Part shown: one piece after another, positions 1 through 7,352 of the stretch | Layout: every line of letters starts with the position of its first letter | Position numbering within the stretch: the first letter of the stretch is position 1 | Assembly (NCBI GenBank): GCA_001804025.1 | Contig: MHFC01000066.1 | Location: forward strand, 8,735 to 17,656 | Direction: 5' to 3' | Source: Omnitrophica bacterium GWA2_52_8 | GTDB lineage: Bacteria > Omnitrophota > Omnitrophia > Omnitrophales > Aquincolibacteriaceae | Length of the DNA: 8,922 bases | The notes under the pieces: model-generated | Databases searched by the model: none | What the model was told of the DNA's origin: nothing | What the model saw: only the letters and a program-made list of their open reading frames with translations | Program-made: the position numbers and the translations under genes

Positions 1-740
<740 letters not shown>

Positions 741-774
741 GTTCCGCTAAACTAACGGATCAGGATTGACGATT

Positions 775-1047
775 ATGGCGCCTAGCTATAAACTCCGTGT
801 CATCACCCCTCATGGCGAGGCTTACTCCGGCGATGTCACTCACACGCTTCTTCCGGCTGAGGACGGCTTGGTGGGAGTGCTCGCTCATCACGCACCCTAT
901 GTGACTTCTTCTCAAGGCGGACCGTTGCGCATCCGGGAAACGGACGGCAGCGAAAAAGTTTTCCGGGTAGGCATAGGATTTTTTGAGGTTGCGCACAATG
1001 AGGCAACTTTTTTAACGCAGTCTTTTACCAGTACCTTGTCTCATTAA
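775..1047 (+). CDS. atpC: F1Fo ATP synthase epsilon subunit, short form lacking the C-terminal helical domain
   Basis: Epsilon belongs to the central stalk of F1 and couples gamma rotation to the c-ring; in many bacteria its C-terminal helices also inhibit ATP hydrolysis. The 90 residues match only the N-terminal beta-sandwich domain: YKLRVITPHGEAYSGDV, then the loop AEDGLVGVLAHHAPYV, then strands ending at EATFLTQSFTS. E. coli epsilon is about 138 residues, so the helical hairpin is absent. I chose ATG at 775 because AGGA (762-765) lies nine bases upstream; the in-frame TTG at 766 would touch that ribosome binding site. The gene follows atpD after 34 bases. The last codons and the stop fall inside a dispersed repeat (1036-1126), so the gene may have been shortened by that repeat. 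Short epsilons do exist naturally in some phyla, so the protein is probably functional either way. Confidence 0.93.
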   Translation: MAPSYKLRVITPHGEAYSGDVTHTLLPAEDGLVGVLAHHAPYVTSSQGGPLRIRETDGSEKVFRVGIGFFEVAHNEATFLTQSFTSTLSH

Positions 1048-1126
1048 ACATTAAGAATGACCTTTAAAAAGGTGACAAGTACTGCCCTGTGTTCCGATGC
1101 ATAAAAATCAATGAAACACAGTACTA
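1036..1126 (+). repeat. Dispersed palindromic repeat, copy 1 (about 91 bp)
   Basis: This stretch aligns with 2432-2521 in the same orientation. The core 1074-1126 matches 2469-2521 at 48 of 53 positions without gaps. The outer part (1036-1073) aligns more loosely, with runs such as ATTAA and ATTAAG conserved. The core is an imperfect palindrome: the right arm AACACAGTACT (1116-1126 region) pairs with AGTACTG...CTGTGTT on the left, with about five extra bases in the left arm. It begins within the last codons of atpC and supplies that gene's stop codon. No transposase lies nearby, so it behaves like a non-autonomous palindromic element of the REP or MITE kind. The family name is unknown to me. 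Confidence 0.85.
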
Positions 1127-1130
1127 ACCC

Positions 1131-1310
1131 GCATTTCTCATCACCAATGAGAAATGCCCTCGCGGAGGCTGTGGTGCAAATGGGCTTTTTCATTTGTACC
1201 ACAGGGGTTGTCTTTTGCGCCCTGTTAAAACGCGGGCGCAAAACTTTGGATGCAACCCCATGCGTCCAAAGCGGTTTTCTTATCGATTCGCCTAATCGAT
1301 GAGAAAACCG
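1131..1310. repeat. Array of five consecutive hairpins
   Basis: Five inverted repeats follow one another with short spacers, and their stems are unrelated in sequence. They are: 1131-1141 with 1147-1157 (11 bp, perfect, GCATTTCTCAT); 1170-1182 with 1191-1203 (12 of 13); 1213-1222 with 1234-1243 (10 bp, perfect, TTTTGCGCCC); 1244-1254 with 1261-1271 (10 of 11); and 1272-1288 with 1294-1310 (16 of 17, CGGTTTTCTTATCGATT). Three stems each contain one mismatch that would be a G-U pair in one of the two possible transcripts. None is followed by a T-run, so they do not look like ordinary intrinsic terminators. No gene is visible. The function is unknown; a composite mobile repeat or a structured RNA are both possible. 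Confidence 0.85.
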
Positions 1311-1346
1311 GACTAAGTAACAGTGCATAAGTCTTTTAATGTCTTG

Positions 1347-1459
1347 TCCCCGCTTATCCACCGGAGGCGGATAAGCGGGGATCTGCCATTGGTTCTGTCC
1401 GCCAAATTTCGTGGCGGATCCGCCTCCGGCGGAGATTCCCGATAAAAACACTCGGGAAT
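1347..1459. repeat. GC-rich hairpin cluster with a recurring TCCGCC/GGCGGA word
   Basis: Four further inverted repeats continue the gap. They are: 1347-1359 with 1369-1381 (13 bp, perfect, TCCCCGCTTATCC); 1398-1404 with 1412-1418 (TCCGCCA/TGGCGGA); 1419-1424 with 1428-1433 (TCCGCC/GGCGGA, three-base loop); and 1435-1442 with 1452-1459 (ATTCCCGA/TCGGGAAT). The word TCCGCC or its complement recurs about five times. The last hairpin, running into GGGAATGACAG, resembles a motif common in intergenic repeats of many bacteria. From 1460 to the nuoJ start at 1516 I see only A/T-rich sequence, with no clear promoter and no strong ribosome binding site. Confidence 0.8.
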
Positions 1460-1515
1460 GACAGCTCGCAAATATCAAAAAATTTCGAACGATTACTTAG
1501 AAATAACCGCTTCCT

Positions 1516-2016
1516 ATGGAATCTCTTGTGTTTTATGCCGCCTCGGGACTTGCTTTATTGGGCGCAGTCTCCGTCATTTCCGCATCCAAACCGACACGGG
1601 CCCTTTTGTCGCTGATTGCTTCCATGTTCGGTCTGAGCACTTTGTATCTGATCCTCGGGGCCGATTTTGTCGCGATGGCCAATTTGATCGTTTATGCGGG
1701 CGCGGTCCTGGTTTTATTTCTTTTTGTGATTATGCTTCAGGGCACGGGCGCCCGCGAGGTGCCTTTCCTGAAACGGTTTTCCGTCTTTTATCTCGCGGCA
1801 GCATTGCTGCTGAGCGCCGGCTTTTTAATCCTGATCTTAAAACCTGTTTTGTCACTTTCCCTGTCCGGCGCCGCGGCGGGCAGCGGCGGAAGCACCAAAG
1901 CCGTCGGACATGCCCTGTTTACAGATTACCTTCTCCCCTTTGAGCTGACCTCCCTGCTTTTGCTGCTCGGCATCCTGGCCGGCGTCGCGCTTGCCAAAAG
2001 GGAGGAGTCCCGATGA
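1516..2016 (+). CDS. nuoJ: NADH-quinone oxidoreductase subunit J
   Basis: NuoJ is a membrane-arm subunit of complex I, next to the quinone site and the E-channel, and takes part in coupling quinone reduction to proton pumping. The 166-residue protein is hydrophobic, with about five membrane segments. The diagnostic third helix is present: DFVAMANLIVYAGAVLVLFL, with the conserved Tyr at residue 60 just before AGA, where the family shows a pi-bulge. A glycine/serine-rich loop (about residues 118-127) precedes the last helix. The length is close to E. coli NuoJ (184). ATG 1516 is chosen because the N-terminus (MESLVFYAASGLALLGA) matches the family start; no good Shine-Dalgarno is visible. The stop overlaps the nuoK start by four bases (ATGA). 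Upstream is atpC rather than the usual nuoI, across the hairpin-rich gap. Confidence 0.95.
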   Translation: MESLVFYAASGLALLGAVSVISASKPTRALLSLIASMFGLSTLYLILGADFVAMANLIVYAGAVLVLFLFVIMLQGTGAREVPFLKRFSVFYLAAALLLSAGFLILILKPVLSLSLSGAAAGSGGSTKAVGHALFTDYLLPFELTSLLLLLGILAGVALAKREESR

Positions 2017-2315
2017 TCCCGGTCACACATTACCTGATTGTTGCGGGAATCCTTTTTGCGACCGGGCTTACCGGAATCTTGATCCGCCGCAATATTTTGC
2101 TCATTTTGCTTTCGATAGAACTGATGCTGAACGCCGCAAACCTGTCCTTCGTTGCCGGTTCCGCCCTGCACGGAAATATTAACGGACAAGTGTCGGCTTT
2201 TTTTGTAATGGTGATCGCCGCGGCTGAGGTCACGGTCGGTCTCGCCGTTGCGGTACTACTTTTCCGTTCACAGGCATCGGTCGACACAAATACGATCAAA
2301 AATCTGAAAGGTTAA
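2013..2315 (+). CDS. nuoK: NADH-quinone oxidoreductase subunit K
   Basis: NuoK is the small three-helix, MrpC-like subunit of the complex I membrane arm, on the proton path between the quinone module and the antiporter-like subunits. The 100 residues are the same length as E. coli NuoK and align throughout: MIPVTHYLIVAGILFATGL, then IRRNILLILLSIELMLNAAN, then AAAEVTVGLAVAVLLFR. Both functionally essential membrane glutamates are at the canonical positions, Glu36 (SIELM) and Glu72 (AAEVT). GGGAGGAG just upstream (about 2000-2007) is a good ribosome binding site for ATG 2013, inside the end of nuoJ, so translation is probably coupled. The gene is followed by a 235-base repeat-rich gap before nuoL, unlike the tight packing seen elsewhere in this cluster. 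Confidence 0.97.
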   Translation: MIPVTHYLIVAGILFATGLTGILIRRNILLILLSIELMLNAANLSFVAGSALHGNINGQVSAFFVMVIAAAEVTVGLAVAVLLFRSQASVDTNTIKNLKG

Positions 2316-2318
2316 AAT

Positions 2319-2412
2319 TCGCACGCGTACCGCAAACTTAGTGCCGTGTCAACCTTGATTTGACGGGTACGCGGCACTGTGCGATTGAAATGAACAACCC
2401 GTCATTTCAATC
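2319..2412. repeat. Nested and competing inverted repeats between nuoK and nuoL
   Basis: Several stems overlap here. TCGCAC (2319-2324) pairs with GTGCGA (2379-2384). GCGTACC (2325-2331) pairs with GGTACGC (2366-2372). AGTGCCG (2340-2346) pairs with CGGCACT (2372-2378). GTCAA (2348-2352) pairs with TTGAC (2360-2364). The second and third stems cross each other, so they are alternatives or would form a pseudoknot. A separate perfect 11-bp hairpin follows, GATTGAAATGA (2383-2393) with TCATTTCAATC (2402-2412). A 12-bp perfect palindrome TGCACTAGTGCA lies at 2420-2431. No coding sequence is visible. The function is unknown. Confidence 0.8.
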
Positions 2413-2431
2413 TTGACGCTGCACTAGTGCA

Positions 2432-2521
2432 TTGTGTAATTAATAATTAAGGATGTTTTTTATAAAGAGACAAGTACTGTACTGTGTACCGATTCATAAA
2501 AATTAATGAAACACAGTACTA
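2432..2521 (+). repeat. Dispersed palindromic repeat, copy 2 (about 90 bp)
   Basis: This is the second copy of the repeat at 1036-1126, in the same orientation; the core 2469-2521 is 48/53 identical. It ends 29 bases before the likely nuoL start. The core carries an ATG (2506) that happens to be in frame with nuoL, giving a possible leader MKHST; the equivalent ATG in copy 1 is at 1111. As in copy 1, the arms AGTACTGTACTGTGT and ACACAGTACT form an imperfect hairpin around an A/T-rich loop. In both copies the element directly borders an energy gene. Confidence 0.85.
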
Positions 2522-2550
2522 GCGGCACACGGCTTATCCCCTGTGTTTTT

Positions 2551-4449
2551 ATGGTCACACTTGCCTGGTTGATTTTTTGGATGCCCTTGGTTGCTGCCAT
2601 CATCATTGGGCTGTTTCTTCTTAAGCGCCCTGCCGCCGCCGGCTGGTTTGGAACAGGCACGCTTGCAGCCGGGTTCGTTCTTACGCTATCGCTCCTGATG
2701 CAATACCGGGCCTATTCGGCTGCGGGTTCCGCCGGACATGTCATCGAATCCGCCATCACCTGGATTCCTCTCTTCAATATGGCCGTTGAATTCGGCGTTC
2801 TCATTAACGGTCTGACTCTTTTAATGCTCCTTATCGTAACCGGCATCGGCGGCCTCATCTTTCTGTATTCGACGCTTTATATGGCGGCCGATGAGTCTAA
2901 GGCGCGTTATTTTGCATGCCTGTGTCTTTTTGCATTCTCCATGCTCGGCATCGTGTTCTCAAACAATCTGATTCAAATTTTTATATTTTGGGAACTCGTC
3001 GGTTTAAGTTCTTACCTTTTAATCGGCTTCTGGTATGAAAAGCCGGCAGCTTCGACAGCAGGTAAAAAAGCCTTCCTCACAACCCGCGTCGGGGACATCG
3101 GAATGATGATCGGCATCCTGCTTTTGACCGGCTATCTGGCCAAATCGGGCAGCGGCACTTTTAATTTTCTCAAGCTTGAAGGCATTTATGCGGCTATGCC
3201 ATCGGGGACTGCTGAACTTCTGCCGCCACCTGTTTTGACTGCCGTGGCCTTGTTGATTTTCATGGGCGTGATGGGCAAATCCGCGCAGGTCCCCCTGCAT
3301 GTCTGGCTGCCGGACGCCATGGAAGGCCCCACCCCCGTCAGCGCTTTAATTCACGCCGCGACGATGGTGGCCGCCGGCGTTTTTTTACTCGTCCGGATCC
3401 ACTTCCTTTTTGAAGCCAGCGCGGACGCCTTGGCTGTCATTGCCTGGACAGGGGCCGTTACCGCACTTCTGGCGGGCTTTATCGCCATCGTCCAGGATGA
3501 CATCAAAAAAATCCTGGCCTATTCAACGCTTAGCCAGCTGGGCTATATGGTGCTTGCGTTCGGGTTGAGCCACGCCGATGCAGGCATGTTTCACCTGACA
3601 ACGCACGCTTTTTTTAAGGCCCTGCTTTTCTTGGGTGCCGGCAGTTTGATTCACGGAATGCATACACAGGACATTTGGAAAATGTCCGGAAACAGCCTCT
3701 TAAAAAAAATGCCGGTAACGAGCTGGACTTTCCTGATCGGCACATTGGCACTGATGGGCGTCCCGCCTCTAAGCGGTTATTTCAGCAAGGAAGCGGTCCT
3801 GGCGGCGGCACACGCCGGCCCGGCACCTATTTTTTTCACCGCCGCCGCGGTTGTTTTTCTAACGGCATTTTACATGGGCCGCCTTTGCGCGGCGGTTTTC
3901 TTCAGCAAAGCCGGTTCCGGCGGCGCTCACACTGATTCATCCAATCCGCATCACACGGTTCATGAATCGGGATGGCCAATGACACTTCCTCTGCTGGTGC
4001 TTGCCGTGCTAGCGGTGATGGGCGGCTATCTTCCCATCCGCGAGTTGATCCGCGGTTCCGCGCATCCCGCAGAGCATCATGGAGAGTCCGCGGCATTTTT
4101 GACGGCCTTGTCGCTGGGACTTGCCTCAGCCGGTTTTATCATGGCCCTCATCCTTTTTAGAGCGCCCCGCAAAAAATCTTTTCCGTTTCCGGGCATTTTA
4201 GAGAAAAAATTTTATTTTGATACTGTCTATGACCTCATGATCCGCTACGTGCAGGAAAATATCGCGCGTGTTTCCGACTGGTTTGAGCGCCGCATCGTTG
4301 TCGAAGCCGGAGCCAACGGCACGGCCAATTTCGTGCGCTCAGCGGGAGATCATCTGCGCCGCCTGCAGACCGGTATGGTCCAAACCTATGCCTTCGTCCT
4401 GACGGCGGGCGTTACCTTGATTTTATATTTTTTTCTGATAAGGGGATAA
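2551..4449 (+). CDS. nuoL: NADH-quinone oxidoreductase subunit L
   Basis: NuoL is the distal antiporter-like proton-pumping subunit of complex I, with a C-terminal lateral helix that runs along the membrane arm. From ATG 2551 the protein is 632 residues, close to the usual 610-650, and aligns with E. coli NuoL almost throughout. Key residues are present: Glu148 in FWELVGLSSYLLIGFW, Lys243 in MGKSAQVPLHVWLPDAMEG, His268 in LIHAATM, and His352/Lys356 in THAFFKALLF. A hydrophilic His-rich loop (about residues 455-475) and the C-terminal lateral-helix region with YFDTVYDLMIRY follow. The in-frame ATG at 2506 would add 15 residues (MKHSTSG...), but these are encoded by a dispersed repeat and have no family counterpart, so 2551 is preferred. 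Neither start has a clear ribosome binding site. It is separated from nuoM by three bases. Confidence 0.95.
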   Translation: MVTLAWLIFWMPLVAAIIIGLFLLKRPAAAGWFGTGTLAAGFVLTLSLLMQYRAYSAAGSAGHVIESAITWIPLFNMAVEFGVLINGLTLLMLLIVTGIGGLIFLYSTLYMAADESKARYFACLCLFAFSMLGIVFSNNLIQIFIFWELVGLSSYLLIGFWYEKPAASTAGKKAFLTTRVGDIGMMIGILLLTGYLAKSGSGTFNFLKLEGIYAAMPSGTAELLPPPVLTAVALLIFMGVMGKSAQVPLHVWLPDAMEGPTPVSALIHAATMVAAGVFLLVRIHFLFEASADALAVIAWTGAVTALLAGFIAIVQDDIKKILAYSTLSQLGYMVLAFGLSHADAGMFHLTTHAFFKALLFLGAGSLIHGMHTQDIWKMSGNSLLKKMPVTSWTFLIGTLALMGVPPLSGYFSKEAVLAAAHAGPAPIFFTAAAVVFLTAFYMGRLCAAVFFSKAGSGGAHTDSSNPHHTVHESGWPMTLPLLVLAVLAVMGGYLPIRELIRGSAHPAEHHGESAAFLTALSLGLASAGFIMALILFRAPRKKSFPFPGILEKKFYFDTVYDLMIRYVQENIARVSDWFERRIVVEAGANGTANFVRSAGDHLRRLQTGMVQTYAFVLTAGVTLILYFFLIRG

Positions 4450-4452
4450 TTG

Positions 4453-5916
4453 ATGGTTTACGCTTTGACCTGGATTCCTTTTTTCACCGCCTTGACGCTG
4501 CTCTTTGTCCCGGAAAACCGCCCAAACCGGCTTAAAGGGCTTGCGCTTCTAGGCGCAGGACTTCCGTTTATTATTTGCCTGATCTTGTTTTTCTCCTTTG
4601 ACCGGGCGGCCGGGGGGTATCAATTCCGCTCTTCGCTGCCGTGGATTCCCTCGCTTGGAATTTCCTACAGCGTCGGGCTCGACGGCATCAGCCTTACGTT
4701 ATGTCTCCTGCACGCACTCGTCTCTTTTGCAGGCGCTTTTATGAGCTGCCGGACTTCCGACAGAACCAAACCTTATTTGTTTTTCTATCTGATTTTGACC
4801 GGCGCCATTTACGGTGTTTTTTCCTGCCTGGACCTTTTTTTCCTTTATCTGTTTTACGAAACCACGCTCATTCCCCTGTACCCCATGATCGCCGTCTGGG
4901 GAAGCAGAAACAAAGAATACGGCGCGATGAAACTGACGCTTTTCATTACCGCCGGAGCTGTCATGGCGCTCTTTGGAATCATCATGCTTTATCATACGGC
5001 CCAGCTGCAAAGTTTTGATTTGATCGCGCTGACGGAAAAGCTGCGGAGCACCCCGCTCAACAAAAACTTTCAGGTCTGGCTGGCCCCGTTCATCTTGATC
5101 GGTTTCGGAGTCATTGCGTCCCTGTGGCCGGTTCATAGCTGGTCCCCCATCGGATATGCCGCCGCGCCGACTTCGGTCAGCATGCTGCATGCCGGCGTGT
5201 TAAAAAAAATGGGGCCGTACCTTATTTTAAGAATCGCCGTGGCACTGTTGCCGCAAGGGGTCCAACATTGGTCGCATGTCCTCGCCGTTTTGTCCGGCAT
5301 CGGCATTTTGTATGCGGGGTATGCCGCTGTCCGCCAGACAGACCTTAAATTCATGATCGGTTTTTCGAGCGTCAGCCACATGGGCTATATCTTGCTCGGC
5401 ATTGCCGCCATGACGCCTGTCTCGCTTGCCGGTGCGGTGTCCCTGATGTTTTCGCACGGGGTTATGGCCGCCGCAACCTTTGCCGTCATCGGATTTTTTT
5501 ACGAACAGACGCACAAACGCGGCGTTCTTGATTTCGGCGGCATGGGGAAAAAAGTCCCGTTTCTTGCGACCTGTTTTATCATGGCGTCTTTTGCCTCGCT
5601 CGGACTTCCCGGTTTTTCGAACTTTGTCGCGGAATTAATGATTTTTGTCGGATCCTGGCGGTCCTTTCCCGTTATTGTCGGACTAGCCGTTTTCGGCATT
5701 CTCATTACGGCCCTCTATCTACTGAGAACAGTCCAGCATGTCTGCTACGGCCCGCTTCGCGGTTCCTGGACGGAACTTAAAGATGCCTCCGGTTTTTTTC
5801 AGAAATTTCCGCTGGTTCTTTTACTCGGGGCCCTGATGATCTTCGGCTTTTGGCCGCGCGGCCTGCTCAGCCTGATTCAGCCGGCTGTCGCATCTTCTCT
5901 TGGAGTGGTCCCATGA
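4453..5916 (+). CDS. nuoM: NADH-quinone oxidoreductase subunit M
   Basis: NuoM is the middle antiporter-like proton pump of the complex I membrane arm. The 487-residue protein has about fourteen membrane segments. Family landmarks are DGISLTLCLLHAL, YETTLIPLYPMIAVWGS with Glu136, PVHSW, APTSVSMLHAGVLKKMG with Lys251/252, a SHG motif (FSHGVMAAA), and NFVAELMIFVGSW with Glu394, which matches E. coli Glu407. ATG 4453 is chosen because AGGGG (4441-4445) lies seven bases upstream; the adjoining TTG at 4450 is less likely. One oddity is that the residue aligned with the TM7 lysine of E. coli NuoM (Lys234, AVKMP) is Ile221 (GVIAS). In addition, LPDAH is replaced by SPIGY. I recall a similar WSP(I/V)GY variant from other NuoM lineages, so this may be a subfamily trait. 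The stop overlaps the nuoN start. Confidence 0.96.
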   Translation: MVYALTWIPFFTALTLLFVPENRPNRLKGLALLGAGLPFIICLILFFSFDRAAGGYQFRSSLPWIPSLGISYSVGLDGISLTLCLLHALVSFAGAFMSCRTSDRTKPYLFFYLILTGAIYGVFSCLDLFFLYLFYETTLIPLYPMIAVWGSRNKEYGAMKLTLFITAGAVMALFGIIMLYHTAQLQSFDLIALTEKLRSTPLNKNFQVWLAPFILIGFGVIASLWPVHSWSPIGYAAAPTSVSMLHAGVLKKMGPYLILRIAVALLPQGVQHWSHVLAVLSGIGILYAGYAAVRQTDLKFMIGFSSVSHMGYILLGIAAMTPVSLAGAVSLMFSHGVMAAATFAVIGFFYEQTHKRGVLDFGGMGKKVPFLATCFIMASFASLGLPGFSNFVAELMIFVGSWRSFPVIVGLAVFGILITALYLLRTVQHVCYGPLRGSWTELKDASGFFQKFPLVLLLGALMIFGFWPRGLLSLIQPAVASSLGVVP

Positions 5917-7352
5917 TGCCGGAGCTAAAAGCCATGCTGCCGGAATGGATCGGCCTTGCGGTCCTGTGTTGGATGTTCACGGTGGAATTACTGCACGGAG
6001 ATGCCCCTCGCGATCCAAAAACCAAGGGCGTCTATCGGGTCCCCGTGGGCGGCCTTGCGGTCATTGTTTTGTCCCTGCTGTTTGTCTGCGGGAAGAAAGC
6101 CGCCGCCTTTGGGGGTATTTTTCAGTCCGACATGCCGGCCGTGTCGATGAAGCTCTTTTTTTCCGCCGCGGCTTTTTTTCTGCTTCCGATGTTCCGGAAA
6201 TATTTTACGGACGCCGGACCCCGGCTGTCTGAATTTCTTTTGGTCTTCTGGATTTGCTTTCTCGGAATGTTTTTTCTGGTTTCGTCACGAGATTTTCTGC
6301 TGCTTTTTATTTCACTCGAAATCGTGACCTTGTCTTTTTACATCATGACTTCTTATGCCAAAAAAGACACGGAGTCCATCGAAGCGGGTCTGAAATATCT
6401 TATTCTCGGTTCCCTGGCTTCGGCATTCATGATTTTCGGAATCAGCCTGCTGTATGCCGCGACCGGATCAACCGCTTTTGAGGCCGTCCGCGTTGCTTTT
6501 ACCGCAGACCCGCAGAATACTCTGATGCTTATCGGGCTGCTTTTGATTCTTTCCGCTCTGGGGTTCAAAATTGCCGCCGTCCCCTTTCATCTCTGGGCCC
6601 CTGATGTTTACCAGGGAGCTCCGCCGCCTGTCGCGGCCTTCCTTGCGGTCGGGTCCAAAGCCGCAGGGATCATGGTTCTGATAAACCTTTTGTCGGATGT
6701 GTTCGGCGCTTTTGAACCGGGAAGAAAGATGCTTTTTTCCGTACTGGCGTTCATGACAATCCTGTACGGAAATCTCGGGGCCCTCGTTCAAACGAATATC
6801 CGCCGGCTGTTCGGATATTCGAGTATCGGACATGCGGGATACCTGCTGATCGCACTTGCGGCAAATCCCCAGGACGGCTATGCCGCCGCGTTTTATTACC
6901 TGATGGCTTATGCCGTTTCCACACTGACAGCCTTTTATGTCATCAATATCACCGTCCAGGCCGTCGGCAGTTCGGCGATTGCGGACTTCCGGGGACTGGC
7001 TTCACGGTCGCCCTGGCTGGCCGGCGCCATGTTTATGGCCCTGCTTTCGCTTGCGGGCGTGCCGCCCCTTGCCGGTTTTGCCGGGAAATTTTTTGTTTTA
7101 CTTGCCGCGGTAAAAGCCGGTTTGACGGCCCTCGCACTGACCGGCGCATTGGCCGTTGCCGTTTCTCTTTTTTATTATCTGAACGTCGTGCGCGTGATGT
7201 ATGTTGACGAATCTATCAAGGAAAGTCCGGTGCCGATCACCCTTTCAGATAAAGTCATCTTGACAGTGCTGATGGCGGGGATGATCCTAATCGGATTTTA
7301 TCAATCGCCGTTTCTGCAAATTTCATTGCGCGCAGTAAGCGCCGCAAAGTAA
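5913..7352 (+). CDS. nuoN: NADH-quinone oxidoreductase subunit N
   Basis: NuoN is the antiporter-like proton pump nearest to NuoK in the complex I membrane arm. The protein is 479 residues (E. coli 485) with about fourteen membrane segments. Pumping residues are in place: Glu136 in SLEIVTLSFYIM, the lysine in GLKYLILGSLAS, Lys219 in GFKIAAVPFHLWAPDVYQG, Lys249 in VGSKAAG, and Lys392 in FAGKFFVLL. YSSIGHAGYLLIALA is also typical. The frame is open further upstream to 5850, but ATG 5913 is preferred: it overlaps the nuoM stop (ATGA), GGAG (5902-5905) lies seven bases before it, and the N-terminus then matches the family. The next codon, ATG 5916, is an alternative with ten-base spacing. It is the last gene of the cluster; no clear intrinsic terminator follows. 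Confidence 0.96.
   Translation: MMPELKAMLPEWIGLAVLCWMFTVELLHGDAPRDPKTKGVYRVPVGGLAVIVLSLLFVCGKKAAAFGGIFQSDMPAVSMKLFFSAAAFFLLPMFRKYFTDAGPRLSEFLLVFWICFLGMFFLVSSRDFLLLFISLEIVTLSFYIMTSYAKKDTESIEAGLKYLILGSLASAFMIFGISLLYAATGSTAFEAVRVAFTADPQNTLMLIGLLLILSALGFKIAAVPFHLWAPDVYQGAPPPVAAFLAVGSKAAGIMVLINLLSDVFGAFEPGRKMLFSVLAFMTILYGNLGALVQTNIRRLFGYSSIGHAGYLLIALAANPQDGYAAAFYYLMAYAVSTLTAFYVINITVQAVGSSAIADFRGLASRSPWLAGAMFMALLSLAGVPPLAGFAGKFFVLLAAVKAGLTALALTGALAVAVSLFYYLNVVRVMYVDESIKESPVPITLSDKVILTVLMAGMILIGFYQSPFLQISLRAVSAAK

Noticed and set aside
1131..1459. Hairpins as intrinsic terminators of the atp operon
   Set aside because: Stems are strong but none is followed directly by a T-run; they may still slow transcription, but the call is not supported.
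1131..1459. CRISPR array or integron attC sites
   Set aside because: No regularly spaced identical repeats, no cas genes, and no integron core sites or cassettes; the stems are unrelated to each other.
1044..1478. Minus-strand open frame of 144 codons across the atpC-nuoJ gap
   Set aside because: It is made entirely of hairpin repeats; a similar peptide appears in the 2460-2660 frame only because both contain the same dispersed repeat.
1458..1943. Plus-strand open frame overlapping nuoJ
   Set aside because: Out-of-frame shadow of nuoJ with no family resemblance.
5850..5912. Upstream extension of nuoN to 5850
   Set aside because: It would overlap nuoM by 67 bases, lacks a ribosome binding site and has no family match; ATG 5913 has both the site and the ATGA overlap.
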